From contig JAFEAR010000094.1 in NCBI GenBank assembly GCA_018266335.1, positions 60,795-124,794 of the forward strand: a stretch of DNA of 64,000 bases, in the 5' to 3' direction. The notes beneath the pieces are model-generated. The model ran no database searches. It saw only the letters and a list, made by a program, of their open reading frames with translations, and was not told where the DNA came from. This document shows positions 7,492 through 16,155 of the stretch, piece by piece. Position 1 is the first letter of the stretch; the number at the start of each line of letters is the position of its first letter. The stretch is from Bdellovibrionales bacterium. Lineage in GTDB: Bacteria; Bdellovibrionota; UBA2428. A program made the position numbers and the translations under genes.

Positions 7492-9072
7492 TCAACGGTT
7501 CTTCGGGGGGAAGAGCGCGGCAAAACGCTCGGCGAGCGCCGTAATGGTGAGGCTAGGATTCACCGCCAAGTTCACCGGAATCACGCTACCATCGCACACG
7601 TACAGACCCGGATGGCCGAAAACCTCATGCCGCGCATCGATCACCCCCCGATCCGGGCCATCGGCCATGCTGCAGCCACCCAGAATATGGGCCGTGGAGG
7701 GAGTTTTAAGCAAAACTTCGGAAGCCAGGTTAATGGGCTCGGCATCGTATTCCGCGCTAATGAGCGAAATGGCCTGCTGAGCGATGGGCAAGTAGCTTGG
7801 AATTGTTTTGCCGCCCGAGGCGCCGCCCACCAGTCCCCGCCGAAAGAAGCCGAGTACTGAACGTCCCAGTCCCAAACGCATGCGTGTATCGATGGACTGC
7901 ATAACCAGCAAAATGACCGTGCTCCGGGCCCAATCCCCCATCCACAACAGACGCAGCAAGCGGGGAAAACGATAAAGGCACTGCCGCAGCATTTTGAGGG
8001 GACGCGTGATGATTCCACCGTCGGGCGTGAGGGGTACGGCCAGCACTCGCATGAAGTCGCTACCCGCGGCGTATTTAACTGCTTCAATCTTCGTGACCGG
8101 ATCGGGATGAATGGCCGCACCAATCGCAATGCCTTCCGAAAAATTATGGTGCGGACGAAAACTCGTGGCGGCCAGCAGGCTTTCGCCGTTCGTGCGCACT
8201 CCTTCGCCCAGCAAAGGCGAAATTTTCGGCAGCGTTCCGTAGTCATCACGATTGCGAAGTAAAATTTCTGTAGTTCCCAACACGCCCGCCGCCAGAACAA
8301 CTTTCGGTGCACGAAAAGTGGGTCCGGAGCGACGCCACCACGAAGTAGAAGATTTGGTTTCCACCACGTACCCGCCATCGGCCTGGGGCACGAGGCGTGT
8401 CACCGTAGTTTCGGGAAAAATTTGCGCCCCCGCCTTTTCGGCAAAGTAAAGGTAGTTTTTATCGAGGGTGTTTTTGGCGTTATGGCGGCAACCCACCATG
8501 CAACCGCCGCAGTAAGTGCACCCACCCCGCGCGGGCCCTTTGCCTCCGAAGTACGGATCGGGCACCGTTTTGCCGGCTTCACCAAAGTGAATGCCCACTT
8601 CAGTCACGTGAAAGGTATCGGCCACGCCCATTCGCTCGCCGAGCACGCGAATCGCTTGCTCCGATTCAAAGAGACGTGGATTGGACGTAACCCCCAACAT
8701 GTAACGAGCCTGTTCGAAGTGCGGGTCGAGCTCACGGTTCCAATCTACGCCCTGTGGCCATTCAGGATCCTGAAATACATCCGGCAACGGCTTCATCAGC
8801 GTGTTGGCGTAAATCAAACTTCCTCCGCCCACACCGGAGCCGTGCAGAAGCATGAGGTGCTTGAGGAGAGTAATGCGCTGGGGACCAAAACAACGGAGGA
8901 GCGGAAACCATAGGTAGCGCCGCAAATTCCAGTTGCTCTTGGCGAAGTCTTCGGCGCGCCAACGCTTTCCGGTTTCGATGACGGCCACGCGGTAGCCCTT
9001 TTCGGCGAGGCGCATAGCACTTACGCTGCCCCCGAAACCGCTTCCGACGATGACGACGTCAAATTCCAACAT
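7492..9072 (-). CDS. GMC-family FAD oxidoreductase, cholesterol-oxidase-like (ChoD-like)
   Basis: 526 residues. FAD-binding GSGFGGS at residues 10-16, a GSGVGGGSLIYAN block at 78-90, and the C-terminal GMC signature NLAVNPSLTITALAERFA. A cysteine cluster C185-x2-C188-x2-C191-x3-C195 (GGCTYCGGCMVGCRHNAKNT) has ferredoxin spacing; a similar cluster occurs in the ChoD branch of GMC enzymes. It probably oxidises an alcohol, possibly of an isoprenoid or sterol-like lipid, but the substrate is not readable. It lies 6 bases after tolB and 37 bases before xseB, inside the tol-to-sua5 run. Confidence 0.75.
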   Translation of the reverse strand: MLEFDVVIVGSGFGGSVSAMRLAEKGYRVAVIETGKRWRAEDFAKSNWNLRRYLWFPLLRCFGPQRITLLKHLMLLHGSGVGGGSLIYANTLMKPLPDVFQDPEWPQGVDWNRELDPHFEQARYMLGVTSNPRLFESEQAIRVLGERMGVADTFHVTEVGIHFGEAGKTVPDPYFGGKGPARGGCTYCGGCMVGCRHNAKNTLDKNYLYFAEKAGAQIFPETTVTRLVPQADGGYVVETKSSTSWWRRSGPTFRAPKVVLAAGVLGTTEILLRNRDDYGTLPKISPLLGEGVRTNGESLLAATSFRPHHNFSEGIAIGAAIHPDPVTKIEAVKYAAGSDFMRVLAVPLTPDGGIITRPLKMLRQCLYRFPRLLRLLWMGDWARSTVILLVMQSIDTRMRLGLGRSVLGFFRRGLVGGASGGKTIPSYLPIAQQAISLISAEYDAEPINLASEVLLKTPSTAHILGGCSMADGPDRGVIDARHEVFGHPGLYVCDGSVIPVNLAVNPSLTITALAERFAALFPPKNR

Positions 9073-9078
9073 AAATAA

Positions 9079-10449
9079 CTAGAGTCGAGGCGACCAGGCC
9101 GGCTGTTTGCAGTTGCCCAACCCGCTCGGCGAGATCGTCCGCACTTTGTTTCCGCGCGCGGTCATCACGAAGATGCGATAGACGCCACCCTGTTGGTTGC
9201 TCGAGTAAACAATGTGCCGACCGTCCGGGCTGAAGGCCGGGTTCTCGCTGGACATGGAACCGTCCGTAAGGCGCACCAAGTTCGAACCACTGGGATCAAC
9301 CATAAACACGTTGAAGTTGTTGCCCGTGTTCTCTTGTCCCGAGAACACGATTTTATCGCCGCGGGGCGACCAGTTCGGCGAGCTGTTGTACACGCCCGCG
9401 AAGGTGAGGCGCTTTGCGTTGCTACCATTCGCATTGGCCACGTAGATGTGCGGATGACCCGTCATGCTGCTCGAATACACAATGCGCTGTCCGTCGGGCG
9501 ACCAGTTCGGTTCCACGCTGAAGTATTGTGTCTGCGTAATAGCCGTGCGCGTATTGGTTTTAAAATCGAGCACATAAATTTCGGGCTTGCCTTTCTGCGA
9601 GAAGGTGTAAGCAATTTTATCTTCCTTCGGATTAAAGACACCGCCCGTGTTCAATCCGCGAGCAGCGCTGATGAGTTTGCGCTGGTTCGTGATCAAATCG
9701 TAGAGGTAAAGGTTGGGGTTGAGCGGCCCGTTCGCCGTAGAAGGTTTGTACGAGGTAAACAACAAACGCTTGCCGTCCGGTGCCCACGAGGGCGAAAGCG
9801 CAAAGTTCCGGTCACGCGTGAGTTGACGCACGTTCTCGCCATCGAAATCCATAATGTAAATTTCTTTGGTGCGCTGACCACAGCTCATGAGAATGCGCGT
9901 ACGAAAAATTCCCGGCTCGCCGGTTAAGGAGTAAATAATGTCATTGCCGGAGTAATGGGCCAGTTCACGCGCCGGATTACCGGTGGTCGAAACGAAGGGA
10001 TACAGGCGACCCAAAATTTGCACACCCCGGGGTACGTCAATCAGACGAAGCTCTACCTCAATCGTATTACCCTTCACGTTCACCGCGCTCCGCACAAGGA
10101 ACTCCACGCCCAGGGCACGGTACGAACTCAAATCGCGATCCGCGGGAATTCGAGAGTCGGGTAAAAATTCGAAGAGGTCAGTGTAATCCATGTCGTTAGC
10201 CAGAGTCTGGTGGTACGCACTCGCCAAACCGCCGGGCCCCTGAGTGGGTTCAATGGCCATCAACACTTTGCGCACGCTGGGCGCACCCACCGAAATATAA
10301 ACGCGCTTATCGATGGTCTCCGCAGTCGTGCCCTCCTTCGGCGCCAAGTCCTCCGCATGAACGGGCATGACCGTGCCGAATAAAATGACTGCGGCCGCGA
10401 AGCGACCGAGGAAACCATACAAAGTATTAGGCACGCTCAGAATTCCCAT
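9079..10449 (-). CDS. tolB: Tol-Pal system periplasmic protein TolB
   Basis: 456 residues. A signal peptide ends at about residue 32 (VMPVHA/ED), then comes the TolB N-terminal domain and a six-bladed beta-propeller whose WSPDG/WAPDG repeats recur through the second half (PSWAPDGKRLLFTS, PNWSPDGQRIVYSS, PAFSPDGRHIVYSS). TolB acts in the periplasm with Pal and TolA to hold and constrict the outer membrane at division. It overlaps the tolA 3' end by 13 bases. Pal, usually the next gene, is absent; the GMC oxidoreductase follows instead. Confidence 0.95.
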   Translation of the reverse strand: MGILSVPNTLYGFLGRFAAAVILFGTVMPVHAEDLAPKEGTTAETIDKRVYISVGAPSVRKVLMAIEPTQGPGGLASAYHQTLANDMDYTDLFEFLPDSRIPADRDLSSYRALGVEFLVRSAVNVKGNTIEVELRLIDVPRGVQILGRLYPFVSTTGNPARELAHYSGNDIIYSLTGEPGIFRTRILMSCGQRTKEIYIMDFDGENVRQLTRDRNFALSPSWAPDGKRLLFTSYKPSTANGPLNPNLYLYDLITNQRKLISAARGLNTGGVFNPKEDKIAYTFSQKGKPEIYVLDFKTNTRTAITQTQYFSVEPNWSPDGQRIVYSSSMTGHPHIYVANANGSNAKRLTFAGVYNSSPNWSPRGDKIVFSGQENTGNNFNVFMVDPSGSNLVRLTDGSMSSENPAFSPDGRHIVYSSNQQGGVYRIFVMTARGNKVRTISPSGLGNCKQPAWSPRL

Positions 10450-11324
10450 TTTAAACCTTCCTCCATATAAAAAACTTTCAGCTCGGGCGGCGGCGGCGGA
10501 AAAGGATTCGACGATTCTATCGATCGTTTCACGTTGGCATCGTATTCATCGTTGCCGCTCTTCTTCTCGAATTCAAAACTTAGCACACGACCATCGGGCG
10601 CGATCTTAACCACCACGCGCGCCTGAAACTTCCCGGTCGTCATCCATCCGGGAACACTCCAGTGCTTGCGGATGTGATTCTTAATTTTACCGACGAAGGC
10701 ATTGTGCACGGTAGCCACATCGCCCGAGGTAGAATCGCCTTCGGACAACACGTTGCCCCCGAGCATGGGGCGACCACCTTCTTTGTCGCCCTTGAGTTTC
10801 TTCATGAGTTCCTGCCGGCGACCCTCGACCCGCATGGTGTCGCGCAGGGCCTTGAGCCGATCGAGGGCACTCTCTTTTTTCTTCTTCTCAGGCTTTTTCT
10901 TTTCTTCAGCCTTAGCCGTTTGCGTGCGATCGATCATGGCCGTTTCCGAAGGCTTGGATTTGGGCGGCTCGGGCTCGGCCTTGTTGGGCTTAACCGCACC
11001 AATATCTTCGGTAGCATCGACCTTCGCCAAATCATCTAGTTTCAAACTGGGCAAATCTACAATGTCCACGCGAATAGCGGACTTGGTTACTTGCTCGCGC
11101 AGGTAAGCTTCCTTGGATTTAGCGCTCTCAATGTGATTCGAAACGTAACCCTGCACCAGGGCCAGAATGATGAGGCCGCCGTGGAAGGCAAAGGAGCGAC
11201 GAATGCCTTTCTTAAAGTACGAAGGAACCGCTTTGCGCACGAGTTGACGCGGAGGAGGCGGAACCGGCGCCTGGTGGCCCCGAATCTTTCTGCTCAGCTC
11301 TTCCGTGAACTGCGGTTCTTTCAT
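10437..11324 (-). CDS. tolA: TolA/TonB-type energy-transducing protein
   Basis: 295 residues: one transmembrane helix near residues 44-62 (FAFHGGLIILALVQGYVSNH), a lysine-rich, coiled-coil-prone middle (EKKKPEKKKKESALDRLK), and a C-terminal domain with SVPGWMTTGKFQARVVVKIAPDG and NPFPPPPPELK, as in TolA/TonB C-terminal domains. Placement between tolR and tolB makes it TolA in function. The N-terminal cytoplasmic segment of about 40 residues before the helix is longer than in enteric TolA. Confidence 0.85.
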   Translation of the reverse strand: MKEPQFTEELSRKIRGHQAPVPPPPRQLVRKAVPSYFKKGIRRSFAFHGGLIILALVQGYVSNHIESAKSKEAYLREQVTKSAIRVDIVDLPSLKLDDLAKVDATEDIGAVKPNKAEPEPPKSKPSETAMIDRTQTAKAEEKKKPEKKKKESALDRLKALRDTMRVEGRRQELMKKLKGDKEGGRPMLGGNVLSEGDSTSGDVATVHNAFVGKIKNHIRKHWSVPGWMTTGKFQARVVVKIAPDGRVLSFEFEKKSGNDEYDANVKRSIESSNPFPPPPPELKVFYMEEGLKWEF

Positions 11325-11345
11325 TCATCTCCATAGGACCAGGGG

Positions 11346-11768
11346 TCATTGCGAGTCCGGCAATGTCACCAACCCTACCCTTTCGATACCCGCCGCCTGC
11401 ACGCGGGCCATAACTTCGGCCACGGCTCCGTAGGGAACTTCTTTGTCCGCGCGGACGAAGAGTTCTTTGGAAGCACGGTTTTTGAAAACTTCATTTAGCT
11501 TCTCTGCGAGTTGCGCGCGCGTAATGGGCGTTTCGCCCAAACGCAAATTGCGATCCTTCGCCACGTACAGCACGATGGGCGCTTCGGTTTGCGTCTTCTG
11601 CAGACTTTGTCCCGAGGCCACCGGTAATTCCACGTTCACGCCCTGCTCAAGGAAGGGGGCCGTCACCATCGAAATGATGAGCAGCACGAGCATGATATCG
11701 ACGAGGGGAATAACGTTGATGTCTGCCATCGGCGTATCATCGCCCCCGCCTCCCATGTTAAAAGCCAT
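11346..11768 (-). CDS. tolR: TolR/ExbD-family protein
   Basis: 140 residues with a cytoplasmic start, one transmembrane helix (INVIPLVDIMLVLLIISMVT) containing the conserved aspartate that carries the proton path with TolQ, and a periplasmic domain ending in ERVGLVTLPD. The YGAVAEVMARVQAAGI block is typical of the family. The gene is 12 bases downstream of tolQ. Confidence 0.93.
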   Translation of the reverse strand: MAFNMGGGGDDTPMADINVIPLVDIMLVLLIISMVTAPFLEQGVNVELPVASGQSLQKTQTEAPIVLYVAKDRNLRLGETPITRAQLAEKLNEVFKNRASKELFVRADKEVPYGAVAEVMARVQAAGIERVGLVTLPDSQ

Positions 11769-11780
11769 GTTGCCTCCGCC

Positions 11781-12464
11781 TCAACCGAGGTAATTACGTT
11801 TGAGGATGTTGGTGAAATCGGAACCGAAGGTTTCCATTTCGGCTTTCAAGGAACGCATCTTTTGCACGAACTGGTTGTAGGCCACCAGCGCCGGAATTGC
11901 GGCCGCCAAACCCACCGCCGTGGTCACGAGCGCTTCGGAAATACCGGGTGCTACGCGCGCCAGCGTGGCCGGACCACCCTGACCCAAGCCGTGGAAGGCG
12001 TTCATGATGCCCCAGACGGTACCGAAGAGACCAATGAAGGGCGCCACCGAGGCTACGGTCGCCAAGTAGGGCACCGATTTTTCGAGCTTCAGCGTTTCGT
12101 TCAAGAAAGTTTTGCGGAGCGTGCGCTCGACGTTCTCAATTCCCGGGCCGGCAATAACGGCGTTCGCCGCGCCCGTTTCTTGGCCCTTCGCTGTGACCTT
12201 CTGGAATTCCACGTAACCCGCCCGGAATAAGTTCGACACGGGACTCATGGAAAAGTTTTTGGTCTCGGCAAAGATGCTGTCGAGCGATTTAGCATTCCAG
12301 AACAAGTCCAAAAAGTGTTCCGTTTCCTTCCGACATTGCTTGAAGCTGAGCCACTTCGAAAAGATGATGGCCCACGACATCACCGAAGAGAAAATTAGGA
12401 TAATGAGTACCCCTCTGACGACGGGACCCGTGCTCATCAAAATGCTGAAGGTGTTTTGTTCCAT
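11781..12464 (-). CDS. tolQ: TolQ/ExbB-family proton channel protein
   Basis: 227 residues with three membrane segments: an N-terminal one (LIILIFSSVMSWAIIFSKWL) and a C-terminal pair (LATVASVAPFIGLFGTVWGI and ALVTTAVGLAAAIPALVAYN). The APFIGLFGTVWGIMNAF block is the MotA/TolQ/ExbB signature. It forms the proton-driven motor with TolR that energises TolA. It is the first clear tol gene in the minus-strand run. Confidence 0.95.
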   Translation of the reverse strand: MEQNTFSILMSTGPVVRGVLIILIFSSVMSWAIIFSKWLSFKQCRKETEHFLDLFWNAKSLDSIFAETKNFSMSPVSNLFRAGYVEFQKVTAKGQETGAANAVIAGPGIENVERTLRKTFLNETLKLEKSVPYLATVASVAPFIGLFGTVWGIMNAFHGLGQGGPATLARVAPGISEALVTTAVGLAAAIPALVAYNQFVQKMRSLKAEMETFGSDFTNILKRNYLG

Positions 12465-12514
12465 AATTCAAAGATTTTAACAGGAGATCGCAAAAGGGGA
12501 GGCGAGAGGCGCAG

Positions 12515-13456
12515 TCAAAAAATCTGCGGACTACGACGGAGAACACGTTGCAGCAAAAAGTTCACTGCCACCACAAGAAACAGCACGAGGAGCGACTGGC
12601 CCACAATGCCTGCGTTGGCGAGCGAACCCGTAGGCTCCGAGATAGGCCCCTGAAAAACCGTCACGACCGACATGGTCCGCGTGCCTCCGCCCAGCACCTG
12701 TCCGTAGACATGAACCAGGCTGGTCAAAAAGCCCATCACCGAGAACAAGCGCACAAGCATAGCCCGGTCGCGATTCCCGTGAACCAACTGACTCGATTCG
12801 AACCACAAGAGGTAAGCTCCCGCCGCCAACGCCGACACGAGCACGGTAAAGAACTGATCAAAGAGGTGCGGACTACCGTTCAAAATGCGAAAGAGCTGAT
12901 AGGCCCCCAAAGCCACCAAAACGAGACGCGTCTCGAGCGGACGACTGCCCCGGAGGACGAGTAGTTTCCACATGAATATCAATGATCTATCGAAGAGGAA
13001 GAGCCACAACGCCAAACCAAAAACTTGGCCAATAAAGGTGGGTGCAAAAACCCAAAGCTGGGCCATATCCCAATGCGGCCACTCGACCTTCACAAAGCCT
13101 AGGAACAAGGACATGGCGACGAGGCAACTCGAAACCAAAAATCCTTTGAACACGGAAGCGCTCATAATCCAGCTCGCCACATCGGGAGTGAAGGGAACGC
13201 GCGGCCAAAGGGAGCGCAGGAACTGCAGGAACGATCCCTTCTGTTGAATTTTAAAGGTGGCCCAAAGAGCACCAAATAGCGAGAATGATTGAAGAGTCAT
13301 CTCATTATCGGCCACGATAACTTCAATCGCAGCGTCGGAAGCACCCAGATACGAAACCAGCTCGCCCAGCGCAAAGGCACCCAAGGCCTTCATGAGCAAA
13401 TAGCTGCCCAGGAAAACCATGAAGTCCCGAGCTGGCCATTGTCTTGAGCGAACCAT
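12515..13456 (-). CDS. Uncharacterised multi-pass membrane protein upstream of tolQ
   Basis: 313 residues with about seven or eight hydrophobic segments, including GSYLLMKALGAFALGELV near the N-terminus, WVFAPTFIGQVFGLALWLFL in the middle, and LLVLFLVVAVNFLLQRVLRR at the end. I do not recognise the family. It begins the minus-strand run, 50 bases ahead of tolQ, and is divergent from trmFO across a 47-base gap. Its position suggests a role linked to the Tol motor or the envelope, but that is context only. Confidence 0.6.
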   Translation of the reverse strand: MVRSRQWPARDFMVFLGSYLLMKALGAFALGELVSYLGASDAAIEVIVADNEMTLQSFSLFGALWATFKIQQKGSFLQFLRSLWPRVPFTPDVASWIMSASVFKGFLVSSCLVAMSLFLGFVKVEWPHWDMAQLWVFAPTFIGQVFGLALWLFLFDRSLIFMWKLLVLRGSRPLETRLVLVALGAYQLFRILNGSPHLFDQFFTVLVSALAAGAYLLWFESSQLVHGNRDRAMLVRLFSVMGFLTSLVHVYGQVLGGGTRTMSVVTVFQGPISEPTGSLANAGIVGQSLLVLFLVVAVNFLLQRVLRRSPQIF

Positions 13457-13503
13457 TGGGGCTTGAATCTATGCGAACTCTATTTTAATTGCAACCTCGC
13501 GTC

Positions 13504-14895
13504 ATGACTTTGAAAATAAGCGACTTTTTGAAATCTTCCCCCTGCGACGTGGTCGTGGTCGGGGCCGGCTTGGCGGGTTCCGAGTGCGCATGGCAGCTCG
13601 CGGAACTGGGGCATAAGGTTGCCCTCATCGAGCAGCGTCCCGAACGCCAGACCGAAGCGCATACGGGTCCGCTCTTTGCCGAACTCGTTTGCAGCAATAG
13701 TTTGAAGTCGACCGACCCCGAGTCAGCGCCCGGATTATTTAAGGACGAACTCCGTCGCCTGAACTCGCTCGTGCTGCGCGCGGCCGACGAATCGATGTTG
13801 CCCGCTGGCCAGTCGCTCGCGGTGGACCGCGAGAAGTTTTCCCAGAGCATCACCGCCGCCCTCGAAGCGCATCCGAACGTAGAAATTTTGCGCGCGCACG
13901 TGCAGCACTACGAAGAACTCATCGTGGCCGGCCCCCAAGGAGTGCGCCCCATCGTGCTCGCCACGGGTCCGCTCACCTCGGAACCCCTGGCGAATAGTTT
14001 GAAGCCACTCGTGGGCGATCAGCTTTATTTTTACGACGCCATCGCACCCATCGTGAACGGCTCCACCGTGGACATGAATGTGGCTTTCACGCAGAACCGC
14101 TACAACAAGGGTGCAGACGGCGTGGTGGGCAGCGCCGATGAAGGCGACTACCTCAATTGCCCCTTCACGCAGGCGCAGTACGAAGCTTTCATTGCGGCGC
14201 TCGGCAGCGCCGAAAAAGTGCAACCCCACGATTTTGAAAAGGCCGTCTACTTCCAGGGCTGCCAGCCCATCGAAGCGCTGTTAGAGCGCGGGCCCATGAC
14301 TCTGGCCTTTGGTCCCATGAAACCCGTGGGCCTGGCCGATCCGCGCACGGGTGCACAACCCTACGCCGTGGTGCAATTGCGCAAGGAAGATTCCGAGGGC
14401 CGCGCCTGGAACATGGTGGGTTTTCAGACCAAGTTAAAATATCCGGAACAGAAAAAAGTATTCGCGCTTATTCCCGGTCTACAGAATGCGGAGTTTTACC
14501 GCTTCGGCAGCCTGCACCGGAACACCTACATTTGCTCACCATCCGTGCTGGACTCTAACTTTCGACTAAAGAATCTGCCCGCACTGCACTTTGCCGGACA
14601 AATCACTGGCGTGGAAGGCTACCTGGAAAGTTGTGGCATCGGCGCCTTAGTTGCGCGATTGCTCTCGCTCCGTTTGCGCGGTCTGCCGGAGGCACCGCTG
14701 CCTCCCGTCACCACGGCCATTGGCGCGCTCGCGCACGCCACGGTGAACGGCAAAGTGAAAAACTTTCAGCCCATGAACATCAACTGGGGCCTAGTGCCGC
14801 TCAACGAAATCAACGAGCGCGACAAAGCCAAGAAAACCAAAATGGTTGCCCGCGCCAAACGCCACTTCGAGCACTGGCTCGCGTTGTTCGGTTAA
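13504..14895 (+). CDS. trmFO: Methylenetetrahydrofolate-tRNA-(uracil-54-C5) methyltransferase TrmFO
   Basis: Methylates U54 in the T-loop of tRNA using methylenetetrahydrofolate and FADH2, in place of the SAM enzyme TrmA. The 463-residue protein has the GidA-related FAD site VVVGAGLAGSECAWQLAELG and the family blocks AELVCSNSLKS and GQITGVEGYLESCGIGA. A TTG five codons upstream (13489) is possible, but the ATG at 13504 fits the family start. No Shine-Dalgarno is visible, and TTTAAT at 13484-13489 could be a close -10 element. Distribution of TrmFO (Firmicutes, Delta- and Alphaproteobacteria) fits the proposed lineage. Confidence 0.94.
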   Translation: MTLKISDFLKSSPCDVVVVGAGLAGSECAWQLAELGHKVALIEQRPERQTEAHTGPLFAELVCSNSLKSTDPESAPGLFKDELRRLNSLVLRAADESMLPAGQSLAVDREKFSQSITAALEAHPNVEILRAHVQHYEELIVAGPQGVRPIVLATGPLTSEPLANSLKPLVGDQLYFYDAIAPIVNGSTVDMNVAFTQNRYNKGADGVVGSADEGDYLNCPFTQAQYEAFIAALGSAEKVQPHDFEKAVYFQGCQPIEALLERGPMTLAFGPMKPVGLADPRTGAQPYAVVQLRKEDSEGRAWNMVGFQTKLKYPEQKKVFALIPGLQNAEFYRFGSLHRNTYICSPSVLDSNFRLKNLPALHFAGQITGVEGYLESCGIGALVARLLSLRLRGLPEAPLPPVTTAIGALAHATVNGKVKNFQPMNINWGLVPLNEINERDKAKKTKMVARAKRHFEHWLALFG

Positions 14896-14916
14896 CGCGC
14901 AAGAGAGTGAATGGAT

Positions 14917-16083
14917 TTAGCGCGCCGAGACGGGGCGCCAGCTTTGGTTCTTTTGGCCCTGATATTCGCCGCGCGGACGATAGATGCGGTTGTTCGCGTA
15001 CTGCTCAAAGGCGTGCGCGCACCAACCCGCAATGCGACTCACGGCAAAGATGGGCGTGAACAAATCGTTCTCGATACCCATCGAGTCGTACACGGTGGCC
15101 GAATAAAAATCGACGTTGGGCATGAGGCCCTTTTTGTCCTGCATCGTTTGGTCAATGAGCACGCTCATTTCGTAGAGCTCGGGGCGGCCCACTTCGCGCG
15201 TTAGTTTTTGGCTGATGGATTTAAGAATTTTTGCGCGCGGATCGCCGTTTTTGTACACGCGGTGACCAATGCCCATGACCTTTTGTTTGCCGATGAGCGC
15301 CTGCTCCACGAAGCTCTGCGCTTTTTCGATGGAGCCAATTTCGCGCAGCATTTTCATGACCGCCTCGTTGGCGCCGCCGTGCAGAGGCCCCTTGAGTGTG
15401 CCAATGGCCGACACGATGGCCGAGTGCAAGTCGCTCAGGCTTGACGCTGTCACGCGGGTAGAAAAAGCACTGCAGTTAAGTTCGTGATCGGCGTGCAGAA
15501 TGAGGGCGGTGTCGAAAATTTTAACGTGCTCGGCCTGCGGCTCGCGACCAAAGAGCATGTGCAAGAAGTTCCAGGCCAGCGACTTAGCGGGATTGGGCGC
15601 GATCATTTCCTGGCCCTGGCGGAGACGGGCAAAACCCGCCACCAAAGTGCCCATCTTGGCCGTCAAGCGCAGCGCTTTGCGGTGCGTGGCGTCCAAGGAC
15701 ATATCATTTGCTTCGCTGTCGAAGGAGGCAAGCACGGACACGGCGGACCGCAAAAAATCCATGGGGTGCCCGTGTTTGGGAAACACCTTCATGAGCGCGC
15801 GCAGCGTATCAATCATTCCCGCCGGCAAAGACATCTCGGCCCGCAGCGTTTGCGAAAAGGATTCTAGCTCCGCCGCCGAAGGCAGGCGGTCGTTCCACAG
15901 CAAATAGATTGTTTCCTCGAAGGTTGAATGCTCCGCGAGATCTTCGATGGTGTAACCCCGGTAGCAGAGCGTCGAAACTTCGATGCTGCTCACCTTCGTA
16001 CTGCACGCCACCACGCCCTCTAGCCCCTTATCGATGGCATCGCGGTAGATTTTTACGGGAGCGGGCGTAGCGGGTGTCGACAT
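14917..16083 (-). CDS. gltA: Citrate synthase (short, type I-like)
   Basis: Condenses oxaloacetate and acetyl-CoA at the entry of the TCA cycle. The 388-residue protein has the catalytic histidines in LHADHELNCSAFSTR and GPLHGGANEAV, the GIGHRVYKNGDPRA block, and the catalytic aspartate in NVDFYSATVYDSMG. Length and motifs fit the compact citrate/2-methylcitrate synthase group, so methylcitrate synthase is an alternative, though no prp genes are nearby. The frame stays open 162 codons further upstream, but that part overlaps the divergent ABC gene and has no family similarity; the ATG at 16083 is the right start. Confidence 0.92.
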   Translation of the reverse strand: MSTPATPAPVKIYRDAIDKGLEGVVACSTKVSSIEVSTLCYRGYTIEDLAEHSTFEETIYLLWNDRLPSAAELESFSQTLRAEMSLPAGMIDTLRALMKVFPKHGHPMDFLRSAVSVLASFDSEANDMSLDATHRKALRLTAKMGTLVAGFARLRQGQEMIAPNPAKSLAWNFLHMLFGREPQAEHVKIFDTALILHADHELNCSAFSTRVTASSLSDLHSAIVSAIGTLKGPLHGGANEAVMKMLREIGSIEKAQSFVEQALIGKQKVMGIGHRVYKNGDPRAKILKSISQKLTREVGRPELYEMSVLIDQTMQDKKGLMPNVDFYSATVYDSMGIENDLFTPIFAVSRIAGWCAHAFEQYANNRIYRPRGEYQGQKNQSWRPVSAR

Positions 16084-16143
16084 TCCTTCAACTTTATTAC
16101 CGAAGGCGAGCCGGGCCAAGATGGCATCACGGGAAACTATGGA

Positions 16144-16149
16144 TATAAT
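16144..16149 (+). promoter_or_regulatory. Candidate -10 element (TATAAT) for the Mla-like operon
   Basis: A perfect TATAAT lies six bases before the ATG at 16156. Transcription would then begin at or next to the start codon, giving a leaderless message. The same spacing is seen at 20977-20982. No good -35 hexamer is visible 16-18 bases upstream. Confidence 0.4.
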
Positions 16150-16155
16150 TCCGGG

